DNA of 64,000 bases from Paraspadella gotoi (GCA_051294375.1 CM119269.1:8691619-8755618); one strand, 5' to 3'; counted from the stretch's first letter, positions 35,268-47,390 are shown. Made by a program: numbers and translations. The notes: a model not told the origin generated them from the letters alone.

Positions 35268-35447
35268 GAAGACGACGACAACAACGACGATGAAATTGAC
35301 GTCGACGATGACGAAGATGACGAGGATGATGCATATACGGATGAAGTCGAAGACGACGACGAAAACGACGACGACGACTACGACGACAGAAGAAACAAAT
35401 TTCTTGTTCCCAGTTTTTTAACTGCGCAGAGAAAGATGCCAACCTCT
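35268..35447 (+). CDS. possible acidic exon, unknown
   Basis: After CTAAG a + frame reads EDDDNNDDEIDVDDDEDDED, then AYTDEVE, more Asp, and RRNKFLVPSFLTAQRK before the gap at 35448. The repeat unit is (GAC)n, preceded by (GTT)n, so the acidic run may be only a microsatellite; the non-repetitive tail is the better evidence. Confidence 0.25.
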
Positions 35448-35827
35448 NNNNNNNNNNNNNNNNNNNNNNNNNNNNNNNNNNNNNNNNNNNNNNNNNNNNN
35501 NNNNNNNNNNNNNNNNNNNNNNNNNNNNNNNNNNNNNNNNNNNNNNNNNNNNNNNNNNNNNNNNNNNNNNNNNNNNNNNNNNNNNNNNNNNNNNNNNNNN
35601 NNNNNNNNNNNNNNNNNNNNNNNNNNNNNNNNNNNNNNNNNNNNNNNNNNNNNNNNNNNNNNNNNNNNNNNNNNNNNNNNNNNNNNNNNNNNNNNNNNNN
35701 NNNNNNNNNNNNNNNNNNNNNNNNNNNNNNNNNNNNNNNNNNNNNNNNNNNNNNNNNNNNNNNNNNNNNNNNNNNNNNNNNNNNNNNNNNNNNNNNNNNN
35801 NNNNNNNNNNNNNNNNNNNNNNNNNNN
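35448..35827. other. assembly gap (380 N)
   Basis: Unknown bases followed by a short GA run (35828-35857). Confidence 1.
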
Positions 35828-35859
<32 letters not shown>

Positions 35860-35860
<1 letters not shown>

Positions 35861-37080
35861 TTTCTTTACTTATCTCTGGGTTGTATGCATCCCTGGTTTT
35901 GAACCGAACATCCTTCATCATTTTTCCGACTGACTGACCAGATCAGTTTTCTTTTTATTTCCTTTTCTTTTTCAATAATGAAATGATAGCTTTAACAGGA
36001 AACGATTTACAATAATTATCATTAAATTAGCCGTTTTTGATTTTTTTTTATTTGGAAAAGAAAATTCACTTTTTTTTGTTAATTCAAAATTTTTTCTTGT
36101 ATTATTATCAATTTAATCGTAAATTTAACGTGAAATTTATAAATAAAATACGTGAAAAGAATAAAATTGATCAGTTTCATATTTAAAATGAAAGCGATAA
36201 CTTACTCCAGATTCTTTCTTAATAATCACATTTCCTAAGAACGCCCCATTGATTCTGTTATCAGTTTCGAATATAAATTACAATAATTGAGTCTATTAAA
36301 CCCGTTGATATCTCTTCCACTGGTTGTTCAAAGTTCACGTGCCAAACGTTTCGAGCCGAGAAAAACGAATCAAACAAAACAAAACAAAACAAACAAACAA
36401 AAACAAACGAACAAAAAAAAAAACTAGTCGATGAATTATGTATTGTTTCGACGTGACTCGTAAACAATGACTCGAAAAACAAACGTGTAAATCACACACA
36501 AAAAAAACAACTCAAGAGCTCAGTTTTTACAGAGATGGAACAGTTGCCTCCCGGATGAGTAGCAAGCAGAGACGTATGAGAGCAGAGTAGACGCGATGTA
36601 CAGATCGAAAAGGCAGAGAGACGATAGAGAGAGCCGGGCCAAAATCCGTCCTCCTTACCTTGAAGCCAATTCAGCCAGAGATGGGAAGGAAGAAGGCAGG
36701 AACATGTATCCCGCTTATGACGGGCAAAGAGGAGGAGGAGAAGGAGGAGGAAGAGGAGGAAGAAGAGCATGCAAGTTTGGCATAGAAGGCACCAAATAAA
36801 TAAGTGGAGATAATAAAGAATACGTAAGGAAGAGAGGAAGAAGGAAGAAGAAAGGAGAAAATATAGGAAGTGAAGTTAGAGAAAGGAGAGGAAGAGGAGG
36901 AAAAAACAAAGGGAAGAAAGGGAACTGTCTCGTAAGAGGATCAGAATATTGATGAATGCCTTCCATTGTTGCCATGCCCCCATGCCTCAATGTCTTCTCC
37001 AGGATGAAAATGAATTTCCCAGGATTCGACGTCTTGAAACGAAAGGAGAGAAAAATCTCGAGCGATGAGAGAACGGGGTT
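35860..37080. other. non-coding stretch
   Basis: AT-rich to about 36520, then purine-rich. AAGAACGCCCCATTGATT at 36238 is a lone end of the TIR family. No gene supported. Confidence 0.5.
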
Positions 37081-37089
37081 CATTTTGGG

Positions 37090-37165
37090 GATGGATGGAT
37101 GGATGGATTGATGGATGGACGAACGGATAGTTAGATAGATAGGTGGATAGATAGATAGAAAGATG
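37090..37165. repeat. (GATG)n/(GATA)n microsatellite
   Basis: Tetranucleotide GATG units grading into GATA units. Confidence 0.9.
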
Positions 37166-37192
37166 AATTGATAGAGATTAAAAGAGAGAGAT

Positions 37193-37815
37193 TTTTGGAT
37201 TCCAACCTCTATTTAATCCACGCTTGTCGGTCCGTCCGGTTTCCTCCTAAAAATATTGACGGTAATCATTTAGAACATCAAATTATGATAAATTATGTCA
37301 AAAAAAATATTCATGTCCGTCCGTCCTTCTGTGCGTCCGTCCGTACAAGCAAGTGCAACGACGGACAGATGGAAAGCATCATTTTTTTGGTATAATTTAT
37401 TCATATTCGATGTCTGATATGATAAAAATGATTTACACGACAAGAATTTTGGGTGGGATCGACGGAACGGCCGACAAAGTGAATCTGCGATAAGCAGATC
37501 CGACTTAAACACTGAGCTCCAAGATCGAAGTCAAGTTTTCCTCCGATAAATATCTCACATTCACACAATTCATAGTTTCACCATCGCTCCCATCGGCAAT
37601 TCCTTTCACAGCTCGTGCCGCTCGATTCACGGCGAGAAAAAGGCGCAGGACGGCGTCTCGAGCTTGTTATATGTCCACGTGATCATATTTTCCTCATTTG
37701 TATGAAAACGATTTGTTCCTTAATGTCGGAATTTCTTACCTTTTCTCTTTTTCGCTTTTAGTGTTTAGTTGCGCGCGCGAGTGCTCGCAGGAGCAACTCG
37801 CATAAGTCACTTTTT
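37193..37815 (+). repeat. inverted repeat arm X1
   Basis: Reverse complement of 41037-41628. Shared blocks include GAATCTGCGATAAGCAGATC, GGAGCTC/GAGCTCC, CGAGACGCCGT and GCGAGTGCTCGC. Each arm also holds a smaller inverted pair (TCATTTAGAACATCAAATTA and its diverged complement) around GTCCGTCCGTCC, so X itself looks like a foldback element. Confidence 0.9.
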
Positions 37816-37817
37816 TT

Positions 37818-38740
37818 GTCGGTCTGTCTGTTCGTCGGTCAGTCCGCCACCTTACGTTAAAATAATTGGTTGCTCATTTGTTAAGAACAGAAAAAAAAAC
37901 CAAAATCCAAGGGACTGCTGCGGCCGCCTTCAGAATTCCTAAAACTAATGGAAAAAATATGGAATTTGAGTGCAAAAAAAGATGGAATTTGCATGGTGCA
38001 TCAAATACACAGGAAAAAAGGGAAATACACCTGAAAATAAAGTCACTGCGGCGGGCAACACATTGGAATTACCGTTCTTATTTTGTTACGTTTTATATTT
38101 ATATAATCTTTTTTGTGGTTTTCTTGTATAGGTTCACAGAATGCCCCATTTTATCATTAAATTTTGAATTAAATAAATTTATTTTTGTTAAAGATTGAAT
38201 AGAAGTTAGTGAAGGATTAGGTAAGAGATTAGGTTAGTGAGTTAAACGTTTAAGTTTTGAATGATTAAGGTTATGTAATTGGTTTTTGATCAAGGTTATG
38301 GAAAAAATAGAGCTAGTAAAATAATCATAATAAACATATGAACTGAAATTTTATTTCATAAATGGCGAATTAATTTTCGCTGGCGAGGAAAAAAAAAATC
38401 CGGTTTATGCGAAATTAATGAAATCCCTTGTGATTATATTTTGGGGAAGGTGATTCTTTTCAGCAATGATCCCTCTGGGTAAGGATTAAATCGACGAAGA
38501 AATTAATGGCGAGAGGTGGGGGAATTTGCATGAGGAGGAGGGGGAAGAGGAGGAGGAGGAGGAGGAGAAAAGCCTTCTTTCCTCGATAGTTCATTTCCTT
38601 ATAAAGAAATTTTTTTTAGCCTCGAAAACGAAACGCGAAAAAATTCGTATGTGTTGGTTTGCTGTCGGCTGTTCAGGGTAAAAGTGACCGGGAAGAGTCG
38701 GAATTTTGGATTTAGGAGGATGAGCGATTTTTTGACTAAT
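37818..38740 (+). repeat. direct repeat copy Y1
   Basis: Repeated at 39970-40850. It includes CCAAGGGACTGC, CACATTGGAATTACCG, a TIR-family end (CACAGAATGCCCCATTTT near 38138), a degenerate GGATTAGG tract and a GGAGGA block. Copies differ mostly by one-base indels. Confidence 0.9.
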
Positions 38741-38780
38741 TCGTGATGCCGATCTATCTATGCTGAAACTACTTATCACT

Positions 38781-39900
38781 AGTGCTAATCTATCTATCTA
38801 TCTATCTAGTCATATCAATATCTATTGCTACTATTTCTACTATCTCTATCTATGACTATCCTATTTTATACTATCTATCTCTCATCTATCTAATGCATTG
38901 TAATCTATTATCTATTTTATCCTATCTATCTATCTATCTATCTATCTATCGTATCATCTTCTATATAAATTATATTATGATCTACTATCCTGATTTAGCA
39001 TCCAATCATCTATCCTCATCTTCTATGCGTAATCTATCTACTACTCTATCTATCTAACGTAAATGATCTATTTATGCTATCTATCTATCTATCTATCTTA
39101 TCTATGCTATCTACGTAAATATCTTATTTATCTTATGCTGATCTAATCTATCTATCTATTCTACTCTTTCTATCTATCCTATCTATCTATACTATCTATC
39201 TCATCTATCTATCTATACTATCTATCATACAGTAAATATCTATTTATCTTATCTTATCATATCTATCTATCTATCTATCTATGCTAATCTATCACTATCT
39301 ATCTATCTATCTATCTATCTACTCTATCTACTAATCTATCTATGCATATGCTATCTAATCTATCTATCTATCTATGCTACGTAAATATCTATTATATGAC
39401 TATCCTTTATCTATCTATCTACTCTATCAGATCTACTCTATACTATCTATTCTATCTACTCTATCTAACAGTAAACTATCTATTTTTCATCTAATCTAAT
39501 CTTAGTCTATCTATCTATCTATCTTTCCTATCTATCTATCTACTCTATCTATCTATCTATCTATCTATCTAGTCTAATCTATCTATCTACGTAAATATCT
39601 CATTTAATGCTTATCTATACTATCTAATCTATCTACTCTAATCTAACCGTAAATATCTAAATTTATCTATCTAAGTATATTGCTATCTATCTATCTCTTC
39701 TATATCTATCTATCTACTCTCATGCTATACTATCTACTCTATCTACTCTAATCTATCTATACTAATCTATCTATCTATCTATGCTACGTAAATATGCTAT
39801 TTATGCTATCTATACGATCTATCGTCATCGCTATCTATCTATCTACTCTATTCTAATCTATGCTAATCTATGGCTGTCTATGCTATGGTAGATGTATCTA
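38781..39900. repeat. (TATC)n microsatellite, about 1.1 kb, very irregular
   Basis: TCTATCTA units broken every few units by single insertions or deletions and by TACGTAAATATCT motifs recurring roughly every 150-200 bases. Ends 45 bases before a 25-N gap (39945-39969). Confidence 0.95.
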
Positions 39901-39944
39901 CCTAGATCAAACCTATTGTGTAAGTCAAGTACTACATCTCTATG

Positions 39945-39969
39945 NNNNNNNNNNNNNNNNNNNNNNNNN
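39945..39969. other. assembly gap (25 N)
   Basis: Fixed-size gap between the irregular TATC array and repeat copy Y2. Confidence 1.
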
Positions 39970-40850
39970 TCGGTCGGTCTGTCTGTCGTCGGTCAGTCCC
40001 ACTTACGTTAAAAATAGTTTGTTGCTTCATTGTTAAGACAGAAAAAAAAACCAAATCCAAGGGACTGCTAGCGCCGCCTTCAGGAATTCCTAAAACTATA
40101 AGGAAAAAAAGATTGGAATTTGATGCAGTGCATGTCATAAATACACAGGAAAAAAAGGGAAATACACCTGAAAATAAAGTCACTCGCGGAGCAACACATT
40201 GGAATTACCGTTCTTATTTTGTTACGTTTTTATATTTATAATCATTTTGTGGTTTTCTTTGTATAGGTTCGGCCATTTTTTTCACAGAATGCCCCCATTT
40301 TATTCTAAATTTTGAATTAAATAAATTATTTTTGTTAAAGATTGAATTAGAAGTTAATGTGAAGGATTAGGTAAGAGATTAGGTTAGTGATTAAAGTTAA
40401 GTTTATGATTAAGGTTATGTAATTGGTTTTTGATCAAGGTTATGGAAAAAATAGAGCTAGTAAAATCAATCATTAAAACATTATGAACTGAAATTTTATT
40501 TTCATTGGCGAATTGATTTTCGCTGGACGAGGAAAAAAAAAATCCGGTTTATGCGAAATTAATGAAATCCACTGTGATATCATTTTTGGGGAAGGTGATT
40601 CTTTTCAGCCATGATCCTCTGGGTAAGGATTAAATCGACGAAGAAATTAATGGCGAGAGGTGGGGGAATTTGCATGAGGAGGAGGGGGAAGAGGAAGGAG
40701 GGGAGGAGAAAAGCCTTCTTTCCTCGATATTCATTTCTTTAAAAATTTTAGGCCTCGAAACGACAAAAAATCGTTGTGTTGTTGTTGTTGTCGCTGGTTA
40801 GGGTTAAAGTGACCGGGAAAGAGTGGATTTTTTGATTAGTGGACTGGTCG
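39970..40850 (+). repeat. direct repeat copy Y2
   Basis: Second copy of 37818-38740, again followed by a TATC array. Confidence 0.9.
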
Positions 40851-40884
40851 ATTTTTGGATCTTCTTTCTACTATCTTGCACTAC

Positions 40885-40931
40885 TATATACTATCTATCT
40901 ATCTACTCTATCTATCTATCTATCTATCTAC

Positions 40932-40962
<31 letters not shown>

Positions 40963-40963
40963 A

Positions 40964-41007
<44 letters not shown>

Positions 41008-41034
41008 CTATCTATCTATCTATCTATCTATCTA
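40885..41034. repeat. (TATC)n microsatellite
   Basis: Clean tetranucleotide array between Y2 and inverted arm X2. Confidence 0.95.
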
Positions 41035-41036
41035 AA

Positions 41037-41628
41037 AGTGACTTATGGAGTTGCTCCGCGAGCACTCGCGGCGCAACTAAACACTAAAAGCGAAAAAGAG
41101 AAAAGGTAAGAAATTCCGACATTAAGGAAAAATCGTTTTCATACAAATGAGAAAATAATGATCACGTGGACATTAAAAGCTCGAGACGCCGTCTGCGCCT
41201 TTTTCTCGCGTGAATCGAGCGGACGAGTGTGAAAGGATATTGCCGATGGAGCGATGGTGAAATATGAATTGTGAATGAGATTGTATCGGAGAAAAACTTG
41301 ACTTCGATCTTGGAGCTCAGTTTTAAGTCGGATCTGCTTATCGCAGATTCACTTTGTCGGTCCGTCCGTCCCACCCCAAAATCTTGTCGGTAAATCATTT
41401 TTATCATATCAGAACATCGAAATATGATAAATTATACCAAAAAATGATGACTTTCCATCTGTCCGTCGTTGCACTTGTTGTACGGACGGACGCACAGAAG
41501 GACGGACGGACATGATTTTTTTTTGACATAATTTATCATAATTTGATGTTCTAAATGATTTACCGTCAAGATTTTTAGGAGGAACCGACGGACCGACAAA
41601 GTGGATTAAATAGAGTTGGAATCCAAAA
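41037..41628 (-). repeat. inverted repeat arm X2
   Basis: Inverted copy of 37193-37815; closes the X-Y-TATC-gap-Y-TATC-X(inverted) structure. Confidence 0.9.
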
Positions 41629-42152
41629 TAAGCGGATCCGACTAAAAAAAGAAAAAGAGAAAAAATGAAAAACTTATTTGGTTCAGGTTATAGGGAAGAC
41701 CAGGTTAAGTTGACTATTAACGAACAATATCTTCATTAAAATGATTTAATTATTCGTCGAGGTTTTCCCCGATAAATTTTATCTACCTTGAAAAATATCC
41801 GAAACTTTCTTAAATTATTTCTGTAATTCCTATTTTTTTCCCTTTATTAGTTATTAATTAGCAAATGCCCTTTGGATTTTGTTATATTTTCTAATTACCT
41901 GGTTCAGCTAAAGAAATGTAAACAAATTTTTTGCGCCATTTCTACATTTAGGAAATCCGACTCTCACCTTTAACCTTTTTAGGCCAAACAAAATAAGTCG
42001 TGTTTCAATTATAAGTAAAATATCGCAGGTGCAGTTTGTTAATGTAAATTCTTAAATCGTGTTAATTATTAAATCATACATTCGCTCACTCTCTATCTCT
42101 GTGAGATTATTTTCTCATTTCTTCAACCAATTCATTTTTTTTTTCACGAACG

Positions 42153-44498
42153 ATGAATTTTCAAACTTTGGCGCTCGTCGTCATCGTCGCTCTCAACGTC
42201 GCCGACTTCATCACCGACTTCCGATCTACGATCCGTTTCTACCGAAAAGACTTTTATCTCGAGCGTCATCTTGGCACCGCGATGGGAGTCGTCTTGGCGA
42301 CGCACAATGTCTTCAGCACCGCGCGCGTTTGGCGCAGTTTGACGCGAGATGCCTCGTCATATCCTCGTCTTTGCGGCAAACTTTGGACGTTCGTCGTCAC
42401 GATCATTTTCTGCGTCTTTGGCCTCGGAAACGTCGTCCTCTTGGTTGATCTTCATTTGGACAAACGTCAACCCAACTTCGTGAAATTCGCAAGGAAGACC
42501 AATTGCGTCACATCCTTGGATTTCTTGCACGTTGTCTTCGAGTCTTTTCCCCAAATGCTCGTTCAAGCGGCAGCGTTGATCGTGACTCTGACCAGCGGGA
42601 CGACCAAGCAATGCTTGCCCAAAAAGACTAACCAGCCAATCTTGTTTCAATTGGGAGCCGATGGCACCGTGACTCCATCGACGAAACCTTGCAGTTGCAA
42701 TTGGCAGATTATAAAGTTGCTGACTTGCGAGTGGGAGATGGACGATTTCGAATCGTTGGTGTCCTTCAGCGTGTCAACCATGAGCCTCGCCTCGTTTGCC
42801 GTTCGATCGCGCGAGAAACAAGCAGCGGCGATCAGCGGCTCCGGAAGCGGCGACGGTTTCCTCGGCGTCGTCGACTTTGTTCATTGGGGCGTTGGTGTCG
42901 TGCAAGGCGCCATCGGCGTCACGATCAATGTGTATCTCATCCACGTCTGGGCTTTGAAAACGACTCCTTGGTTGACGTTGCTGACTGCAATGGCGCTGTT
43001 AAGGATCTTTACTTTTACCGAAATAAAAGATCATTTTTCCAATTTATTGGGACAAAAATGTTCAGAAAAGATGACAACTTATTTCGCCCAATTTCTCTTT
43101 ATGATATCGTGGACGATTTTTTTGGTTTCCATATTTTTAAACGAAGATCTCCGGTCGACAATCGACGCAAAGTTTTTTATTTTCGGAAATCGTAGAATGA
43201 AACATTTTTCTGTCCAAAGTCCAAAACTGATTTATTTCAACTCACTCGAACTCCGTCTCAAACCATTTAAATTAATTCTCAAGAACGAATGTTTCAGAAC
43301 TTTGGGTTTAATCGATGAAAAGAGATGGAAGCGAATCGTCTTTCCGGACGCGGTTCCATCATGCGAATTTTATCGGCAGACTCACCCTGGAAGGATTTTG
43401 CCGGAAGCCGAGCGGTACGCTATCGGCAATTACAAGTTTCTTTATCCACAATATAAAGTTATTCTATTTCTGTTGATCTTGGATTTTGGCGCTGGTAGTT
43501 TATATATCGCCGCTGATTTGTTTAGACAAAAGGTAATTGGGAAATTGGTGATGTTTGTTGTGGCCTCATTGGTGCCAATTGCGATGTTAATTCGCGCCAT
43601 TAGCGTCACAGTCGCTCACGAAGGTAATTGTAAACATTTACAATTATTTCTGTTTACTGAAAATAAAAGTAAGAAACAACTCAATAATTCGAATTTTTAT
43701 TCTTTATTTGTTTCGAAAGAAAAATTATACAAAAGTTTCCTAAGTTTTACTAATTTTTCCTATGCCTACTTGTCATTACATATGGTTCTCTCATTTTTGG
43801 AAGCGTTTCACAGGAAACCTCGTTATTTGTTGAAGACGCTGATACGCGTCTTTGGTGTCATATCAATATTCACACCGTTATTCTTTTTTGTGATTCAAAA
43901 ATCGGTCGAAGAAACTTTGAATTTAATCGAAAGAAACGTTTTCACTAAGAACCTCAGCTTTACGTTCAACAAAGATTTTTGCCTTCTACTTATAAACTAC
44001 TACAAAAATAAAAACATCTCCCAGCTTGGAATAAATCAATCATATTTCTTAGTTGCCGGTATTTCGCTACTGCCTTTGCTAACGTGGTTCTATTTTTTAT
44101 TAAAGAATATTACTAAAAAAATTAAATCAACATTTTTTGTCAAAATATCACTAACAATAGCTTTCATCATTAGTTTTATTACTTTTTATATGCTTAAAAG
44201 CACAGAAAAAAATACCCTATGTTTTTACAACCAAAGTAAAAAATATAAGGAACTGAATCGCGCAGATATCCGACAATTACTTTCTTATAAAACCCCTTGG
44301 GAATCGCCTACATATATTGACATGGAATTGACGGTTTCAAAGTTGATTTCAATATACTCGCTAAGACCTTGGGAGGCAGTCGCTCTACTTGCGCAAGAAA
44401 TAAAGGAATTTTCACACATTGAAGGATATGAAATTTACAATGTCATTGAATTGTTGCTCGTCTCGTTTCCATTGATGTGTGCCTTTATGTATTTTTAA
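42153..44498 (+). CDS. XK-related (XKR-like) multipass membrane protein, 781 aa, single exon
   Basis: Likely plasma-membrane protein of the XK/XKR family, some members of which scramble phospholipids. The segment at residues 127-143, HVVFESFPQMLVQAAAL, matches the family's FE-x-PQ-x(2)-LQ transmembrane signature, and an N-terminal D-x(2)-TD pair in the first hydrophobic helix also fits. Hydrophobic helices fall roughly at 5-25, 76-100, 124-147, 201-217, 237-262, 311-330, 434-455, 463-485, 535-555, 567-585, 645-690 and 760-780. A Cys-rich loop (C154, C180, C182, C192) lies between helices 3 and 4. The start is the first ATG after a T-rich leader; AATAAA-type signals follow the stop. At 781 residues it is longer than most XKRs, and base composition shifts from GC-rich codons (first 850 bases) to AT-rich ones. 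No introns in 2.3 kb, so a retrocopy origin is possible. No caspase-site claim is made. Confidence 0.6.
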   Translation: MNFQTLALVVIVALNVADFITDFRSTIRFYRKDFYLERHLGTAMGVVLATHNVFSTARVWRSLTRDASSYPRLCGKLWTFVVTIIFCVFGLGNVVLLVDLHLDKRQPNFVKFARKTNCVTSLDFLHVVFESFPQMLVQAAALIVTLTSGTTKQCLPKKTNQPILFQLGADGTVTPSTKPCSCNWQIIKLLTCEWEMDDFESLVSFSVSTMSLASFAVRSREKQAAAISGSGSGDGFLGVVDFVHWGVGVVQGAIGVTINVYLIHVWALKTTPWLTLLTAMALLRIFTFTEIKDHFSNLLGQKCSEKMTTYFAQFLFMISWTIFLVSIFLNEDLRSTIDAKFFIFGNRRMKHFSVQSPKLIYFNSLELRLKPFKLILKNECFRTLGLIDEKRWKRIVFPDAVPSCEFYRQTHPGRILPEAERYAIGNYKFLYPQYKVILFLLILDFGAGSLYIAADLFRQKVIGKLVMFVVASLVPIAMLIRAISVTVAHEGNCKHLQLFLFTENKSKKQLNNSNFYSLFVSKEKLYKSFLSFTNFSYAYLSLHMVLSFLEAFHRKPRYLLKTLIRVFGVISIFTPLFFFVIQKSVEETLNLIERNVFTKNLSFTFNKDFCLLLINYYKNKNISQLGINQSYFLVAGISLLPLLTWFYFLLKNITKKIKSTFFVKISLTIAFIISFITFYMLKSTEKNTLCFYNQSKKYKELNRADIRQLLSYKTPWESPTYIDMELTVSKLISIYSLRPWEAVALLAQEIKEFSHIEGYEIYNVIELLLVSFPLMCAFMYF

Positions 44499-44674
44499 AA
44501 TATATTTATTTGCCTAGTTAAAAAAATAAAATAAAATAAATCTTAAAAATATATTAAAAAAAGGAGGTTACGCGGACTCATGCTTTGGGCTTCGTACCCA
44601 TAACAGAAAATAGTTTTAGTTCAAAGGTTGTGTTCAAAGGTAAACGTTTATCGAAAACCTCTCTCCCCCCCAAA

Positions 44675-44696
44675 ATGCTTGCCAAATGGCAAGCAC
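44675..44696. other. small stem-loop
   Basis: TGCTTGCC and GGCAAGCA form an 8-base stem with an AAAT loop, 180 bases after the XKR stop. It does not match the histone mRNA stem-loop. Confidence 0.4.
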
Positions 44697-44807
44697 TTTT
44701 CTCCGAGTTAGCGCTCCTATAGAGAGTTAAGCTGGCAATAGCTCGACGTAGCCTCAAGCGCGGAATTAATTATCGGAAGTGAACGCATGTTCTTTGTCCG
44801 TTTGAGC

Positions 44808-44826
44808 GTTTGTCTCCTTGGCAACC
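44808..44826. promoter_or_regulatory. RFX X-box-like motif
   Basis: TGTCTCCTTGGCAACCG resembles the RFX consensus GTNRCC-N(0-3)-RGYAAC with one mismatch in the left half-site. It lies 630 bases upstream of the candidate start at 45453. Confidence 0.35.
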
Positions 44827-44856
44827 GATAGTGATTTGGTAACGAAAGGTCGCTGA

Positions 44857-45420
44857 ATGAGGTTCTTTCTCTCTATTTTAAATCCTCCCTTTGAAATCGA
44901 TTCAAATATTTTCTTTATATTTATTCTGTTTTTCCTTGTTTCGTATAATTATCTTCTTCCTTCATTTCCTTCATTAATTTGCTTAACATTTATGTATTTC
45001 CCCTGTTTATTGGTTTGTTTTTTTGCTCTTTCTTTCGTTTCAATATTTATTTTATTTTGTTTTGTGTTCATTTGTTTCATCCATTTTTCATTTTGACGTA
45101 ATATCCTCATTTTCACTTTTCCATTCCGTTCGACGTATTCCTTTCTCTCTTTCTTTCGCCTATTCTTTTTCTCTATTCCTCTATTCCCTCTTTATTCCTT
45201 TCCTTTCCTCCGTTTCCTTGATCCCTTTCTTTTCTCCCTTCATTATACTTTCCTCTTCCTTTCCTCCCTTTATTTCTCTCTTTATTTCTTTCCTTTCCTC
45301 CGCTTCCTTGATCCCTTTCTTTTCTACCTTCATTTTACTTTCCTCTTCCTTTCCTCCCTTTATTTCCCTCTTTATTTCTTTCCTTTCCTCTGCTTTCTAT
45401 TTTCCTTCTTCCTTTCCTCC
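44857..45420. repeat. pyrimidine-rich stretch with 55-base tandem unit
   Basis: T/C-rich. From about 45190 a unit containing TTTCCTTTCCTCCGYTTCCTTGATCCC repeats two to three times with a period near 110 bases. Open + frames encode only Ser/Phe/Leu-rich low complexity. Confidence 0.6.
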
Positions 45421-45452
45421 TTAAAAAAAAAAACTCTTCCCGCCGACGCGAC

Positions 45453-45471
45453 ATGGATCGACTGACCTTGG
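45453..45471 (+). CDS. possible first coding exon (MDRLTL), unknown gene
   Basis: After a GC-rich leader (TTCCCGCCGACGCGAC) an ATG with a purine at -3 and G at +4 opens MDRLTL and runs into TTGG|GTAAGT, a consensus donor, in phase 1. A plausible but unproven continuation is the open segment at 48139-48519, whose first codon would be completed by the same G. Confidence 0.35.
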
Positions 45472-46029
45472 GTAAGTTCGCTCGTTAAAGAGACTTTGAG
45501 TCGCTTTTCTCGGGTTAGAAAAAAAGTCGAATCTTCGCTTTTAATCCTCGTTCATCCCAACTTTACCCGTTTTGCACTTGTCGCTGTAAAATGGGCCAAT
45601 TTGGGACATTTTTTTGTCATTTTATTTGGGTCGTTTAGATACTTAGAATAAAACCCCAAGAGAAATTCAATTTGCTTGTTTTGTGACTTTTGTTTGCCTT
45701 TTGAATAAGTCTTGTTAGGGTTTTTGTTTGATAGTAAATAAGTTGATAAGCTCGCTTAATAAAAATGTTTTTATATTTACGTTTAGATTTTCTCTTCAAT
45801 ACTACCTATAATACCAAAAAAATCTTTTTTTCTTTTCTCAATAGTTTAATACATACATTGTCGAATTTTTTTATACAGTATCAAAACAATCGTTTTTCAA
45901 TTCGAAAATTCGTGATTCGGTTTTAATTTGATATTTGGGTTTCGAGCGGCAACTTTCTATGTTCACATCGGTGAGAACCTCCTTTTCATTCTCACTCGTT
46001 CACTGAATACAAAATAGGAGATCCATTCA

Positions 46030-46265
46030 CAAAAATCCTTCCGAGTTTTCACGGTGAAAAGATTCCGCCCCCCTCCCGGTCTCCGGGCATCGCCCCCCCC
46101 TGGCCCGACCGCAGTGAGAATTCCGCCCGACGGTGGCGAGACGAAAAGGCGGGCAGCTTTTGCCCTTTTTCGGGCAGCAACACCGGCAGCCTTTGCCCCA
46201 TCGTCGCCGTCAGACCGAGAAGGTTGTGACCTCCGTAGGGATGGCAATACAGAGATGCCTTAGCG
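46030..46265. other. GC-rich block open on both strands
   Basis: Contrasts with AT-rich flanks. The minus strand encodes an Arg/Ala/Gly-rich peptide, the + strand a Pro/Arg-rich one. TTTTCACGGTGAAAA at 46047 is a short palindrome. No splice chain found. Confidence 0.3.
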
Positions 46266-46591
46266 TCGCGATGCTCAACTCCTAACCCTTTCTCTCACAG
46301 ACGTCGTCATTGCTGCTTGGCGCAATGCAATGCAATGTGAAAAAATGTATATCCAAGAATAGAAAAGCTGTTGGTCATTGTGAAAGATTCCGTTTTCAAA
46401 TTTCCATGCAATGAAAATTCGACAACCAACGAAGATGCAATAAGACGTCGGTACAAGAGCGGAGATTCTATTCTCTTCTCCCTTCTCGCTCTTTATCATT
46501 AACCAATAACCATCTGGAGAACGTTGCCTTAAAAACTCTCGATGAAAGGAAATTCCCAGAGGAGAGCGGGTTACGAACTTATCCAAATGAG

Positions 46592-46593
46592 AT

Positions 46594-46641
<48 letters not shown>

Positions 46642-46720
46642 CTCTCTCTCTCTCTGTCCCTCTGCAAACGAGCTTTCCTGTCTCTCTCTACAGTTGTCTT
46701 TGACTCTCTATTTCCATATT

Positions 46721-46813
<93 letters not shown>
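46592..46813. repeat. (CT)n microsatellite cluster
   Basis: Two CT blocks separated by about 70 bases. Confidence 0.95.
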
Positions 46814-46815
<2 letters not shown>

Positions 46816-46925
46816 CATCCTTCAGTCAAAAGGCGACTTGAAACTTTGTTCCCTTTTTGCTCTCGTCAGCCGCCATGAATATAGAACCGCTTCCGGTGAA
46901 AAGGGGGCGTCGCCCGTAACCGTGA

Positions 46926-46955
46926 CAGCTCGCGAGAAACCATGACAACGCATGG
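46926..46955. promoter_or_regulatory. RFX X-box-like motif
   Basis: ACCATGACAACGCATGGTAACG carries a GTTGTCATGG half and an RGYAAC-type GGTAAC half with a short spacer. Weak on its own. Confidence 0.25.
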
Positions 46956-47059
46956 TAACGGGGTTTGTTAACTCGAGTCGACTTTCTGAGACTGGCGGTT
47001 GGAAGAGCGAATTGGGGAAGAGGGAGAGAGAGAGAAAGCGAAAGGCTCGATAATTAGTA

Positions 47060-47390
<331 letters not shown>

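Noticed and set aside
42059-43195. alternative + frames overlapping the XKR gene
   Set aside because: Shadows of the 781-codon frame, with Arg/His-rich composition typical of a shifted frame.
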